Shown here piece after piece: positions 26,117 through 36,530 of a stretch of DNA of 64,000 nt. The stretch covers positions 175,329 to 239,328 of the forward strand of contig CANRFV010000001.1 in NCBI GenBank assembly GCA_947629985.1. The letters are read 5' to 3'. The notes under the pieces are model-generated. The model was not told where the DNA came from, searched no databases, and saw nothing but the letters and a program-made list of their open reading frames with translations. The DNA is from an uncultured Clostridia bacterium (GTDB lineage Bacteria > Bacillota > Clostridia > Christensenellales > CAG-314). Numbering within the stretch: position 1 is the stretch's first letter; every line of letters starts with the position of its first letter. The position numbers and the translations under genes were made by a program.

Positions 26117-28372
26117 TTATTTTGTTCCCTGCACGAATGTGTTAAATATTGAAGAATTGGCAAGGTCCTGCTTGCCCGTTGCGCAAAATTCCACGTTGTA
26201 TTTGTCGATAATTTTTATCAAACCGAGTTGCTCGAATACGCGCAAAGCCACCGTAAATTGTTCGTATGTAATTTTGTTGGCAAGATACTTGTCGTATGTA
26301 CCCGTAATACTGTCGAACTTATCCTTATGTTTAAGCGCAGAATACGCCGACAAACATATATCGCGCGACATATCAAGTGTGTACAAATCCGCGCGCGCCG
26401 CTTTAGCAGCGATATATTGCGTACGTTCGGGCAACCGCCTTACCATAACGTTGTTGCAAAAGCACACGATATTGTCGTAACGTTCGAAATCATACCCTTC
26501 AACCGGCGAAATTACCACCGTTTTGTTGGACAAACTTGTATCGAAAAATATATCGACAAAGAAATCGGAAAAATCGTATTGCTGCGCATAGTTCAAATAG
26601 GTTTCGTAGTCGTCAAAGACTACGGCAATGTCGTCTTTGTTTATCGACGCCGCGATATCCGCGTCCGAACTTGCGCAAACGTTGTCCGTAACAAAGTTTT
26701 GCAACAAATTTATCTTGTAAAATTTATCGAAGCACACGGAATTGTTGAGCGTAATATCTTCGATAATGCCGCAAGCGTTGTTTGTAAAAGAATCAATGTC
26801 AATCGAACACAACAAGTCCACGTTGGCACCGTTGTTGATTATCCGAGCGTACTCTGCGTACTTGAAAAAGCCCTTTACTACCAATCCGCTCGACAGCGTT
26901 ATACACAAGTGATTGTTTTCTTTGCCGAACGAATTAGCCGACTTTACCGAGTCTTTTACGCGGCAAATTATTTTGTCTTGCGGTAACATAGGTTGGAGCG
27001 TTTCGGACAGTTTTACCACGTCGGCGGCGCTGCAATCAACGCCTAAGTCAAAATCGTAATACAAAACGTTGTTAAAACACGACGCGTCAAACGATGCGAA
27101 TACTTGGCACAAACGCTGTCTGAGCGCGTCGAGATTTTCTTTCGCCACGCTAAATCCTACCGACGCTTTGTGTCCGCCGAATTTTACAAGCAGGTCCTTG
27201 CATTGACAAAACACGTCAAACAAGTCAATGCCGTCTATTCCGCGAGCGGAACCGACGTAAACGTCCTTGTCCAAGGTCATAATAATGGCGGGCAATTTGT
27301 ATTTTTCCTTGTAACGCGCCGCAATTATCCCCAACAAACCGTGTTGCCAATTGTCGCTGTAAATAAACACCATTCGCTCGCGCCGAATTGTTGCGGAATC
27401 GCAAAGAAGATCCGATTGCGCCATAATATTTTCGGCGAGCGTTTTGCGCGTTTCGTTCAACAAGAGCAAATCGTTTATTTTGGATAAGTCGGTCTTGTCG
27501 CGATTTAGCAACACTTGCAATGCCGCTTGCGGAGAACCCACTCTGCCCGCTGCGTTGATCTTGGGGGAGATACGCATAGACAAATCGAAGCAAGTTATCT
27601 GCTTGGAACAATTGGACAGTTCGGCAAGTTTGTTGAGACTTTTGTGATTACATTCGGACAACCCAAGCCGTACTATACTGCGATTTTCGTCCAACATCGG
27701 CATCAAGTCGGCAACGGTACCAAGCGCGGCAAGTTGCGCGTATTTTACCGCGGTTTGTCTGTCGGACAGCGCTTCTACCAATTTCCAGGCGACGCCCGCG
27801 CCCGACAAGTACGCAAACGGATAGCCGAGTTTGGGGTTGACGCAAATGCAATCGGGTAAGATTTCGGGCAATTCGTGATGGTCGGTAACAATTACTTCAA
27901 CGCCCAATTCGGATTGAATTTTGTCCACTTCGTCGGCGTTGGAAATACCACAGTCTACCGTTATTATAAGGTCGTAAAAATCTTTTTCAAACGCTTTGAA
28001 TACATTTTCGGCGTGCAAGCCGTATCCTTCGTCCCGCGTGGGAACGATAACGTTGTTATGTATGCCGTTGTCGCCGAAAAACAACGACAAAATACTACTG
28101 GCGGTAAGTCCGTCCGCATCGTAATCGCCGTAAATAAGTACGCTGCCGCCGCTTTCCATAAGATACGTGATAGTTTCCGTCGCCCTGTCCATATTGCGCA
28201 TTTCAAACGGATCGTGAAACATATCTCCGTTTTGCTCGAAAGCGCCGTAATTGGCGGCATTTATTCCGCGTGCGGACAAAGTTTCCGCAATACTTTGCGA
28301 AAACCCTTTACCGATAAGATATTCTACCGCGCTTACGTCGGAAACAGGACGTTTTACATATTTTGTATTCAT
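26117..28372 (-). CDS. recJ: Single-stranded-DNA-specific exonuclease RecJ
   Basis: 5'-3' exonuclease for recombination and mismatch repair. About 751 residues. DHH-family motifs: YGDYDADGLTA, TVDCGISN, VTDHHELPE and GTVADLMPM; DHHA1-type motif GGHKASVGFS after GSARGID. The C-terminal 230 residues are a Firmicutes-type extension. ATG 28372 has only a weak ribosome site. It lies where secF would normally be, directly after the secD-like gene. Confidence 0.96.
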   Translation of the reverse strand: MNTKYVKRPVSDVSAVEYLIGKGFSQSIAETLSARGINAANYGAFEQNGDMFHDPFEMRNMDRATETITYLMESGGSVLIYGDYDADGLTASSILSLFFGDNGIHNNVIVPTRDEGYGLHAENVFKAFEKDFYDLIITVDCGISNADEVDKIQSELGVEVIVTDHHELPEILPDCICVNPKLGYPFAYLSGAGVAWKLVEALSDRQTAVKYAQLAALGTVADLMPMLDENRSIVRLGLSECNHKSLNKLAELSNCSKQITCFDLSMRISPKINAAGRVGSPQAALQVLLNRDKTDLSKINDLLLLNETRKTLAENIMAQSDLLCDSATIRRERMVFIYSDNWQHGLLGIIAARYKEKYKLPAIIMTLDKDVYVGSARGIDGIDLFDVFCQCKDLLVKFGGHKASVGFSVAKENLDALRQRLCQVFASFDASCFNNVLYYDFDLGVDCSAADVVKLSETLQPMLPQDKIICRVKDSVKSANSFGKENNHLCITLSSGLVVKGFFKYAEYARIINNGANVDLLCSIDIDSFTNNACGIIEDITLNNSVCFDKFYKINLLQNFVTDNVCASSDADIAASINKDDIAVVFDDYETYLNYAQQYDFSDFFVDIFFDTSLSNKTVVISPVEGYDFERYDNIVCFCNNVMVRRLPERTQYIAAKAARADLYTLDMSRDICLSAYSALKHKDKFDSITGTYDKYLANKITYEQFTVALRVFEQLGLIKIIDKYNVEFCATGKQDLANSSIFNTFVQGTK

Positions 28373-28389
28373 AACCGTTATATAGTACA

Positions 28390-28415
28390 ACAGCCTTCTA
28401 TTGTCAGAAGGCTGT
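28390..28415 (-). terminator. Hairpin between secD-like gene and recJ
   Basis: A perfect 10-bp stem (ACAGCCTTCT/AGAAGGCTGT) with a 6-nt loop, 20 bp after the secD-like stop. The U tract on the minus strand is poor (TTGTACTATAT), so it may only reduce read-through into recJ. Confidence 0.5.
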
Positions 28416-28434
28416 GTCTATCAAATGTTTTTTA

Positions 28435-29712
28435 TTATTTTTTTGCCGCAACCTTGCGCACACCGAAATGATCTTCTTCCAACGGAGTTACGATTATTGC
28501 ACAAAGCGAATTGATAAGCAATGTTACTACCAAGGACAATATCGAGCCGTACACAAATACGTTTCCTACCGGAGCGGTAACCGCCGTTGGAATGACCCAC
28601 AATATTATACCTACAACCAACAAAATCGCGTGCGCAATAAGGTTGATTTTCCACACGTTGGCAAATGCGTTTTTGCGCAGCCAAGCGTAGTTTTTGGATT
28701 GAGATTCCTTGTTGTGGTAAATCTTTTCGAACATCAGGCAGGTAAATACCGTCATAAACGCATATACCAGCACCGTTGCTATTGCCGCGCCTACGTTGAA
28801 TATTTCCAGATGTACCAAACTTGCAAACAGCGTAAAAATAATTACCGCAAGAGTTTGAGTAACGGCTCCGGCAAACCCAAGCAATCTGTAACGCACAATA
28901 AGCACGCACCAACTTGCCACTACAAGCGCTCCGAATATTGCAAAGAAGATCCAATGGTTGCCGCCGACGATTTCGTCGCTGGTATCCAACGTAAGAGTAG
29001 CGTCCAGCGCACCGTTATTTATAAAACTTGCAAGTATTTCGGAACTTTCCCGGCTTTCATCCGTTCCCGCAAAGGTTATTTGCAGTTCGTTGCCGCTGAA
29101 ATACATCCAGGTGTGAATTTCGCCGTCAACTGCACAAACATAAGGAGTACCGGACGTAAAACTTTCGTTTGCCAACTTTTCGCCGTCGCTTGTAAGTTTT
29201 ACTCTGCAAACGTACAGCGTTGTGTCGTCGTTAAGATAACTTTGCACGCGCGCGCGTCTGAAATGTTCTTGCGTAAGAACAACGCTGTCTTCGGAATATG
29301 TCGCGCCCGAATCGTAAGACGTGCTAAGTATTTCTACTTTGCCCTTTTGCGTGAGATGTTCCAATATATGGTCGGCGGTACTCTTGTTTTCATTAGCGGT
29401 TTTGGGAAGTACGATCGTTGCAACGCCGTCGGCAAAACTGATATCCACGCCGTAATATCCTGCCGCTTGCTCAAAGCGACGCGCCAAAATTTTTGCGGCA
29501 TTGTCAAAACTTTCCGTGCCGTCATCTAACGCCACCTGATAGGTTGCCTTTACCGAATCGGTAAATACCATACTTTTTTGAATAAGATTCAACGGCGAAT
29601 GGTAAACACCGTATTCGCCGTACTCGAAATCGGGAATAAAACTAAAAACGCCCAGAAACAGTACGATAACCGTTACTATGCATAGCAATACTATGGACGT
29701 AGTCTTTGTCAT
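28435..29712 (-). CDS. Divergent SecD-like protein-export membrane protein
   Basis: 425 residues. An N-terminal membrane anchor (residues about 5-27) is followed by a large extracytoplasmic P1-like domain containing FDNAAKILARRFEQAAGYYGV and then about five membrane segments. The order and size match SecD, as does the position after yajC. Two hallmarks are missing: the LGLDLxGG start of the mature part, and the Asp of the AVDANVLIFERI motif, which reads TVFTCLMFEKI here. No secF follows. ATG has AAGGAGG. Family assignment is fair; function in protein export is inferred. Confidence 0.75.
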   Translation of the reverse strand: MTKTTSIVLLCIVTVIVLFLGVFSFIPDFEYGEYGVYHSPLNLIQKSMVFTDSVKATYQVALDDGTESFDNAAKILARRFEQAAGYYGVDISFADGVATIVLPKTANENKSTADHILEHLTQKGKVEILSTSYDSGATYSEDSVVLTQEHFRRARVQSYLNDDTTLYVCRVKLTSDGEKLANESFTSGTPYVCAVDGEIHTWMYFSGNELQITFAGTDESRESSEILASFINNGALDATLTLDTSDEIVGGNHWIFFAIFGALVVASWCVLIVRYRLLGFAGAVTQTLAVIIFTLFASLVHLEIFNVGAAIATVLVYAFMTVFTCLMFEKIYHNKESQSKNYAWLRKNAFANVWKINLIAHAILLVVGIILWVIPTAVTAPVGNVFVYGSILSLVVTLLINSLCAIIVTPLEEDHFGVRKVAAKK

Positions 29713-29750
29713 TGTGAGCCTCCTTGACTTTTGCCTAACTTAACCATTCT

Positions 29751-29779
29751 ATTATAATCGCACTTATTAAATTAGTCAA
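29751..29779 (-). promoter_or_regulatory. Sigma-A promoter of secD-like-recJ-rel-hemZ
   Basis: Minus strand: -35 TTGACT (29774-29779), -10 TATAAT (29751-29756), spacer 17 bp, about 40 bp before the secD-like ATG. The 267-bp gap 29780-30047 holds otherwise only the terminator of the upstream gene. Confidence 0.8.
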
Positions 29780-29991
29780 TTATTTTTCGGTTTTTTTCGA
29801 CGTCCAAACAGCCTTAATTTGATTATTATGATATTTAATTATTAAAAATAGCCGTGCGCACTGCAAATAACAAATAAAAATCAATAAATTTCCCGCATAA
29901 AATATCGGACGACGCTTGGCAAAACATGCGTGCCCGCACTTCGATTCAAAGTCAAGATTCTCTCAACATTAAGTAACTTGGCAAAAAAACG

Positions 29992-30025
29992 ACCCGCATA
30001 CAAGCAATTAGCCGGATATGCGGGT
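29992..30025 (-). terminator. Intrinsic terminator after the TIGR04086 gene
   Basis: A perfect 9-bp stem (ACCCGCATA/TATGCGGGT), 16-nt loop, followed on the minus strand by CG and seven T. It ends the ruv-queA-tgt-yajC unit before the secD promoter. Confidence 0.9.
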
Positions 30026-30047
30026 GATTTTATGCTGCAAACGATTT

Positions 30048-30419
30048 TTACGCTTTGCGACTTTTTATAAAACAAACAATAAGCGCAACTGCAAGCGAAA
30101 TTACCAAATCCAACGCAATCTGCCCAAAATGGAATTGTCCGCCCAATATTGCAAATACGGCAAAAGACAGCAACCAAAATACTACTGCGCCGATTGCGCC
30201 CTTCAACAAAAACTTTTCTTCTTTTACCGAAATGGCGGTACCAACCGCCACTGCCGCAACTTTGAGTATTTGATTTATTATTGGCAATATGCCGTCGGAT
30301 AAATTACACAGTTTGGCAATCAAAGCCAACAGCAAAACGCCTATACAAGAAAAAACCAAAGAGAAAATTCCCGCTTTCAAAGCCTGCAACAAAACGGATT
30401 TTTTAACGCTCGCTTCCAT
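30048..30419 (-). CDS. TIGR04086 family membrane protein
   Basis: 123 residues, four hydrophobic segments (LKAGIFSLVFSCIGVLLLALIA onward). Length, topology and position between yajC and secD fit the TIGR04086 family of Firmicutes, of unknown function. The GGAGG ribosome site lies inside the 3' arm of the hairpin at 30427-30457. Confidence 0.75.
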   Translation of the reverse strand: MEASVKKSVLLQALKAGIFSLVFSCIGVLLLALIAKLCNLSDGILPIINQILKVAAVAVGTAISVKEEKFLLKGAIGAVVFWLLSFAVFAILGGQFHFGQIALDLVISLAVALIVCFIKSRKA

Positions 30420-30426
30420 AAAAACA

Positions 30427-30457
30427 CCTCCGAATACTACTTAATTGTATTCGGAGG
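30427..30457 (-). terminator. Terminator-like hairpin that contains the ribosome site of the next gene
   Basis: A perfect 11-bp stem (CCTCCGAATAC/GTATTCGGAGG) with a 9-nt loop, followed by TGTTTTTATG. The 3' arm holds the only Shine-Dalgarno of the TIGR04086 gene, whose ATG is 8 nt beyond. The element can act as an intrinsic terminator after yajC, or sequester the ribosome site in read-through RNA. Confidence 0.7.
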
Positions 30458-30475
30458 CGCTGTGCGTTATGCCTG

Positions 30476-30871
30476 TTATTTAATTTCGTCCACTTCGTTT
30501 TCTTTTTCTTTTTGAGCTTGTTCTTCCGCTTGCGCTTCGGGACTACCGGGTGCAGGCGCTATCGAATGGATGGCCTGACGCAAAAATTGCATCGTTGTCG
30601 TGTTGCCTTCGGTACCTGTTGCAAGCCAAATGTGCTTGTCGTCCATTTGCACAACTTCGCCCACAATGCCGCCTATCGTTGTAACGATGGAACCCACAGC
30701 CAATTTGGACATCATTTCTTCCTGACGTTTTTTCTGTTTGCGTTGCGGTAATATCATAAGTAAAACCATACCCACGATCATTACGCCCAAAATAACCCAG
30801 GTTACCCAACTCGGAATACCGCCGGGTTGATCAGTTGTTTCGTCTGCAAAAAATGCCAATAATTTTAACAT
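30476..30871 (-). CDS. yajC: Preprotein translocase subunit YajC
   Basis: 131 residues: one transmembrane helix (about residues 22-44) then the YajC core ILPQRKQKKRQEEMMSKLAVGSIVTTIGGIVG. The C-terminal 25 residues are Glu/Gln/Lys-rich and low in complexity. YajC associates with SecDF. ATG 30871 has an AAGGAG site. It lies about 100 bp after tgt. Confidence 0.93.
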   Translation of the reverse strand: MLKLLAFFADETTDQPGGIPSWVTWVILGVMIVGMVLLMILPQRKQKKRQEEMMSKLAVGSIVTTIGGIVGEVVQMDDKHIWLATGTEGNTTTMQFLRQAIHSIAPAPGSPEAQAEEQAQKEKENEVDEIK

Positions 30872-30967
30872 ATACACTCCTTACGGCGTTGCCTATTTTT
30901 TTAGTTATTATACAATATTTACGTGCAAATTGCAACAGAAATTAGCCGATATATTATTCAATTACGT

Positions 30968-32492
<1,525 letters not shown>

Positions 32493-32690
32493 AATTATTC
32501 CTCCGTTATACGAAAAAACCATTTTGCACACAAATCAACCGTATTAAAACAATCACATTGTCATGCAAATATTCGTTCGCCATGCTTGCGGCTATTGCTG
32601 TCAAATGTTTTGCAAATCAAACGGCATTGCCCGTTATAAAAACGAACAATACACAGACATCTCACAAAACCCGACATCCTATTTCGATGG

Positions 32691-33713
32691 CTATAATATG
32701 AACATCGCGTCGCCGAAGGAGAAAAATCTGTATTTTTGCTCCACCGCAGTTCGGTAAATCTCCAAAATTTCTTCTCGACTGCACAGCGCAGATACCAACA
32801 TTATCAACGTGCTTTCGGGCAAATGAAAGTTGGTTATCAGACAATCGGTTACCTTAAATTTGTACGGCGGGTAAATAAAAATGTCGGTGTTGCCGCTGCC
32901 GGAATGTACGATCCCGTTGTCGTCAGCCGCGCTTTCGAGTGTGCGCACGCTTGTTGTGCCGACGCAAATAATGCGCCGTCCTTCGCGTTTGGCGGCATTT
33001 ATTTCGGCTGCCGCGGCATCGGAAACGGAATAGAATTCGGAATGCATGTGATGTTGCGTAACATCTTCGACCTTTACGGGACGAAATGTACCCAGCCCTA
33101 CATGCAACAAAACTTCCACTACTTTTACGCCCTTGTCGCGCACTTTTTGCAGTAATGCGTCGGTAAAATGCAAGCCTGCCGTCGGCGCCGCCGCCGAACC
33201 GTCTATCTTGGAGTAGACGGTGTTGTAACGCGAGTTATCTTGCAACTTTTCTTTAATATACGGCGGCAACGGCATTTCGCCTATACGCGCCAAAATGTCT
33301 TCAAACACGCCGTCGTAATCGAACCGTACAATTCGGCTGCCGTCTTCGCCTATGCTTTCGACCTGCGCTTTGAGTTCGTTGCCGAAACAAAAGACGGCGC
33401 CTACTTTTGCGATCCTGCCCGGTTTCAATATTACTTCCCAGCGATTAAGATCCAAGCGTTTGAGCAACAAGAATTCTATTTTGCCGCCTGTGCGTTCTTT
33501 GTTGCCGTATATTCGCGCGGGAAGCACCTTTGTGTTGTTTACCACAAGCACGTCGCCGTCGCGCAAATAATCTGCAACGTCGTAAAAATGTCTGTGTGCG
33601 ATTTGGCGACTTTGACGGTCATATACCAACAACCGCGCACTGTCGCGCGGCTCTACGGGGTGTTGTGCAATCAATTCTTGCGGTAAATCGTAATAAAAAT
33701 CACTTGTTTTCAT
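32691..33713 (-). CDS. queA: S-adenosylmethionine:tRNA ribosyltransferase-isomerase
   Basis: Adds the epoxycyclopentane ring of queuosine from the ribosyl part of SAM. About 340 residues: N-terminus [45 protein letters not shown] and [17 protein letters not shown] C-terminus ([13 protein letters not shown]). The start overlaps the end of ruvB by 14 bp. Confidence 0.97.
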   Translation of the reverse strand: MKTSDFYYDLPQELIAQHPVEPRDSARLLVYDRQSRQIAHRHFYDVADYLRDGDVLVVNNTKVLPARIYGNKERTGGKIEFLLLKRLDLNRWEVILKPGRIAKVGAVFCFGNELKAQVESIGEDGSRIVRFDYDGVFEDILARIGEMPLPPYIKEKLQDNSRYNTVYSKIDGSAAAPTAGLHFTDALLQKVRDKGVKVVEVLLHVGLGTFRPVKVEDVTQHHMHSEFYSVSDAAAAEINAAKREGRRIICVGTTSVRTLESAADDNGIVHSGSGNTDIFIYPPYKFKVTDCLITNFHLPESTLIMLVSALCSREEILEIYRTAVEQKYRFFSFGDAMFIL

Positions 33714-34755
33714 CGTCCTGATCGCTGTCAACGTAAATCGAAAGCATTTCCATACGTTCCTTGGATAATTTACGGTCTAAATGGCTGTACGCGTTGGGCA
33801 TGCAAACGCGTCCGCGCGGAGTGCGCGCGATAAAGCCCAATTGCAACAAATACGGCTCGTAAACGTCCTCTATCGTTGCGGTATCTTCGCCCGTTGCGGA
33901 AGCAAGCGTGTCCAATCCAACGGGACCGCCGCTGAATTTGTCTATTATGGTAGTAAGTATGTTTTTGTCAACGGCGTCCAAACCGAGTTCGTCCACTTCC
34001 ATTACGCGCATTGCGTGCAAAGTAACGTCTTTCGTTACGCTGCCGTTGCCCAATACTTCGGCAAAATCGCGCACGCGTTTGAGCAGGCGGTTGGCTATGC
34101 GCGGAGTGCCGCGACTGCGGCGCGCTATTTCGTAAGCGGCTTCGTCGTCCACCGTTGTACCGAGTTTTTTTGCCGATTTGAGAACAATATCTTTAAGTTG
34201 TTCGGGCGTGTACAGTACCAATCTCATCTGAACGCCGAATCTGTCGCGCAAAGGCGCGGCAAGATTGCCTGCCTTGGTAGTTGCGCCTATCAAAGTAAAA
34301 TGCTCCAACTTTATGTTTACGCTGGTTGCGCTGGGACCTTTGCCCGTAACAAAGTCCAGACGAAAGTCCTCCATTGCCGGATACAGTATTTCTTCCAAAC
34401 TGCTGTTAAGCCTGTGGATTTCATCGATAAACAACACTTCGTTGGGTTTAAGTTTGGACAAAATGGCTGATAAATCGAACTTGCCCGGAATTGCCGAACC
34501 GCTTGTTATCGTTATGGGAACGCCCATTTCGTTTGCGATTATGTGCGCAAGCGTAGTTTTGCCCAAGCCCGGCGGACCGTAAAGCAACACGTGGTCGAGA
34601 CTTTCGCCGCGAGATAACGCCGCCTTGATGTAAACGGACATATTTTGCTTTACTTTGTCCTGTCCGACGTAATCGTCGAATGTTTTTGGGCGTAGTATGT
34701 TTTCCGTGTCGCGTTCCTTTTCTGTTAATGTACTTGTAAAAAATTGCTGTTCCAT
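33700..34755 (-). CDS. ruvB: Holliday junction branch-migration helicase RuvB
   Basis: 351 residues. AAA+ motor: Walker [13 protein letters not shown], Walker B FIDEIHRL, sensor 1 IGATTKAG, Arg finger segment LRDRFG, and the C-terminal winged helix ending RTPRGRV. Works with RuvA and RuvC, both encoded just upstream. Confidence 0.98.
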   Translation of the reverse strand: MEQQFFTSTLTEKERDTENILRPKTFDDYVGQDKVKQNMSVYIKAALSRGESLDHVLLYGPPGLGKTTLAHIIANEMGVPITITSGSAIPGKFDLSAILSKLKPNEVLFIDEIHRLNSSLEEILYPAMEDFRLDFVTGKGPSATSVNIKLEHFTLIGATTKAGNLAAPLRDRFGVQMRLVLYTPEQLKDIVLKSAKKLGTTVDDEAAYEIARRSRGTPRIANRLLKRVRDFAEVLGNGSVTKDVTLHAMRVMEVDELGLDAVDKNILTTIIDKFSGGPVGLDTLASATGEDTATIEDVYEPYLLQLGFIARTPRGRVCMPNAYSHLDRKLSKERMEMLSIYVDSDQDDENK

Positions 34756-34800
34756 ATCTGTAAAATCGTATTGATTGCGATGTGTTTAGTAAGGTAACTT

Positions 34801-35394
34801 TCAGCCTATTCTGAAAGACATATTTATCAACTCTTCGGCGGTTGTAGCGCCCAATTGGGCGGCGGCGTCTACCAAACGTTCGGCGTCCGCTTGGCTTTTA
34901 CCCAGCGAACACAATACCGCTATTGCGTCGCGCATTTGTTTGTTTATTTGAATATCCGGATTTTGCGTTATAGGCATTACCAAGTCGGCGGCGTCGATAA
35001 TAACTTTTTCTTTCAGTTCCAACACAAGCCGCTCTGCCGTTTTTTTGCCGAGCCCCTTAATTTTGGTAAGCGAGCGCGTGTCGCCGTTGTAAATTGCCAA
35101 AGCAAGGCTGTTGCTATCCATTCCCGACAATATCGCCAACGCCACCTTGCACCCCACGCCGGATACCGAAATAAGACGCAAAAACATATTTTTTTCGTCC
35201 GTGGTAGAAAATCCGAACAACGCTACTCCGTCGTCCTTTACTTGCATATATGTATACAAACGCTGTTTTTGCCCCATTTTGCAGTCGGCAATGGTATACG
35301 AGGACGCGTTTAACTCAAAACCGATACCGTCCACGTCCAAAACCACTATTCCGTTACCGAAATCGACAATTTCGCCGTATAAATAATTGAACAT
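34801..35394 (-). CDS. ruvA: Holliday junction DNA-binding protein RuvA
   Basis: 197 residues in the three RuvA domains: OB fold (MFNYLYGEIVDFG), tandem HhH motifs (ISVSGVGCKVALAILS and IKGLGKKTAERLVLELK) and the C-terminal RuvB-contact helices. Middle gene of ruvC-ruvA-ruvB. Confidence 0.97.
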   Translation of the reverse strand: MFNYLYGEIVDFGNGIVVLDVDGIGFELNASSYTIADCKMGQKQRLYTYMQVKDDGVALFGFSTTDEKNMFLRLISVSGVGCKVALAILSGMDSNSLALAIYNGDTRSLTKIKGLGKKTAERLVLELKEKVIIDAADLVMPITQNPDIQINKQMRDAIAVLCSLGKSQADAERLVDAAAQLGATTAEELINMSFRIG

Positions 35395-35452
35395 ATTTCC
35401 TCCGCATGCGTACTGCGCCGAATATGCGCATTACAAAGAACAACAATTTGTC

Positions 35453-35953
35453 TTATTGTATGTAAAATTTGTCGGTCAAACCGCCCGTTTGCACATGCGT
35501 AAGCGCAACGGCAAGCGCGTCGGCGGCATCGTCGGGACGGGGAATAGCCGTCAACCCGAGATATATTTTTACCATTTCCTGAATTTGTTTTTTGTCCGCT
35601 CTGCCGTATCCCGTCATCGCCTGTTTTATTTGCAACGGCGTGTATTCGTACAGTTTGCCGCAATGATGTATCGCCGCAAGTAACAACACCCCGCGAGCAT
35701 GCGCAACGTTTATTCCCGTAGTTATATTTGTATTGAAAAACAATTCTTCCGCGGCAATTTCGTCGGGTTGATACTTTTCGATCAACTCGGTAACGCCCTT
35801 GTAGATCAGCGCCAATCTTACGGGAAAACTCTCGTTTTTAGGCGTGTTGATAACGCCGTAATCCACCACTTTTTTGCGGTTGAAATCTTCAAAATCCAAA
35901 ACTCCGTATCCGACTATTGCCAAGCCCGGATCGAACCCTATAACTCTATTCAT
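35453..35953 (-). CDS. ruvC: Holliday junction resolvase RuvC
   Basis: 166 residues, full length. Catalytic acidic residues are present: Asp in GFDPG, Glu in AAEELFF, and the two Asp in RPDDAADALAVAL. The open frame runs 88 residues further upstream, but ATG 35953 gives the exact family start. It heads ruvC-ruvA-ruvB-queA. Confidence 0.97.
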   Translation of the reverse strand: MNRVIGFDPGLAIVGYGVLDFEDFNRKKVVDYGVINTPKNESFPVRLALIYKGVTELIEKYQPDEIAAEELFFNTNITTGINVAHARGVLLLAAIHHCGKLYEYTPLQIKQAMTGYGRADKKQIQEMVKIYLGLTAIPRPDDAADALAVALTHVQTGGLTDKFYIQ

Positions 35954-35977
35954 AAGCCACCGATTACGTATGTATAT

Positions 35978-36006
35978 AATATAAAACAATGTCGTACAAA
36001 AGTCAA
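35978..36006 (-). promoter_or_regulatory. Sigma-A promoter of the ruv operon
   Basis: Minus strand: -35 TTGACT (36001-36006), -10 TATATT (35978-35983), spacer 17 bp, 24 bp before the ruvC ATG. Confidence 0.75.
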
Positions 36007-36021
36007 GTGAAACAACAAAAA

Positions 36022-36047
36022 GGGCCTGCCGCTTACGCGACAAGCCC
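36022..36047 (-). terminator. Terminator of the small PVQD protein gene
   Basis: An 11-bp stem with two G-U pairs (GGGCTTGTCGC/GCGGCAGGCCC) and a GTAA tetraloop, followed by TTTTTGTTG on the minus strand. It lies 8 bp beyond the stop and just before the ruv promoter. Confidence 0.9.
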
Positions 36048-36054
36048 GATTGTT

Positions 36055-36276
36055 TTACAGATCGTCCGAGTCTTGCACGGGATCCGCAAATTTTCCCCAC
36101 CCCGCGGGGTTGCCTGTGTAACTCCCGAATGGGTCGCTTTCGTCTTCTTGCGAAGAACTCTTGCTGTTTTTCTTGGTAGTTCCGCTGCAATTGCCGCAAC
36201 CCTTTGTGCCGGAGCAATTACTTTTGCTTGTGCTTTTTGCCGATTTGCTGTTTGAAGTGTTTTTTGTAGATTTCAT
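36055..36276 (-). CDS. Small Ser/Lys-rich protein ending in PVQDSDDL
   Basis: 73 residues. The first 45 are low-complexity Ser, Lys and Thr with three Cys in CSGTKGCGNCSG. The C-terminal part DPFGSYTGNPAGWGK...PVQDSDDL recalls short clostridial proteins of unknown role with a DPxGSYTGxP...PVQDADDL tail. ATG has a strong AGGAGG, and the gene has its own terminator, so it is expressed as a single unit. No function can be assigned. Confidence 0.7.
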   Translation of the reverse strand: MKSTKNTSNSKSAKSTSKSNCSGTKGCGNCSGTTKKNSKSSSQEDESDPFGSYTGNPAGWGKFADPVQDSDDL

Positions 36277-36465
36277 TTTTTCTACCTCCTGCTGAAAGTA
36301 TGCCCAATTGTAAAATTATTATTACACAAATACCCGTACAAGCAGATATGCGGACAAGCGCGCATTGCGCTGTATTAGCCGCAACAGTGCCGACGCAAGC
36401 AATTTGGCGAATTGTAAATAAATTTGCTACAAATAGGCGACCTGCCGTAAAATGCTTCGAAAAAC

Positions 36466-36493
36466 TTGACAAATACATAATAAATAGTAAACT
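36466..36493 (+). promoter_or_regulatory. Sigma-A promoter of the glycosyltransferase gene
   Basis: Plus strand: -35 TTGACA (36466-36471), -10 TAAACT (36488-36493), spacer 16 bp. The rest of the gap 36277-36465 shows no other feature. Confidence 0.7.
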
Positions 36494-36530
36494 GAAATTA
36501 CTCTGTTTGCTTGTTATTTAGGAGTTAATG

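Noticed and set aside
32493..32690. Promoter for the 4-TM protein and tgt
   Set aside because: TTGTGT-17-TATAAC exists, but its start would fall inside the ribosome site, so it is unlikely to be functional.
36277..36465. Possible RNA gene between the small PVQD protein and the glycosyltransferase
   Set aside because: No stable fold or conserved motif could be seen by eye.
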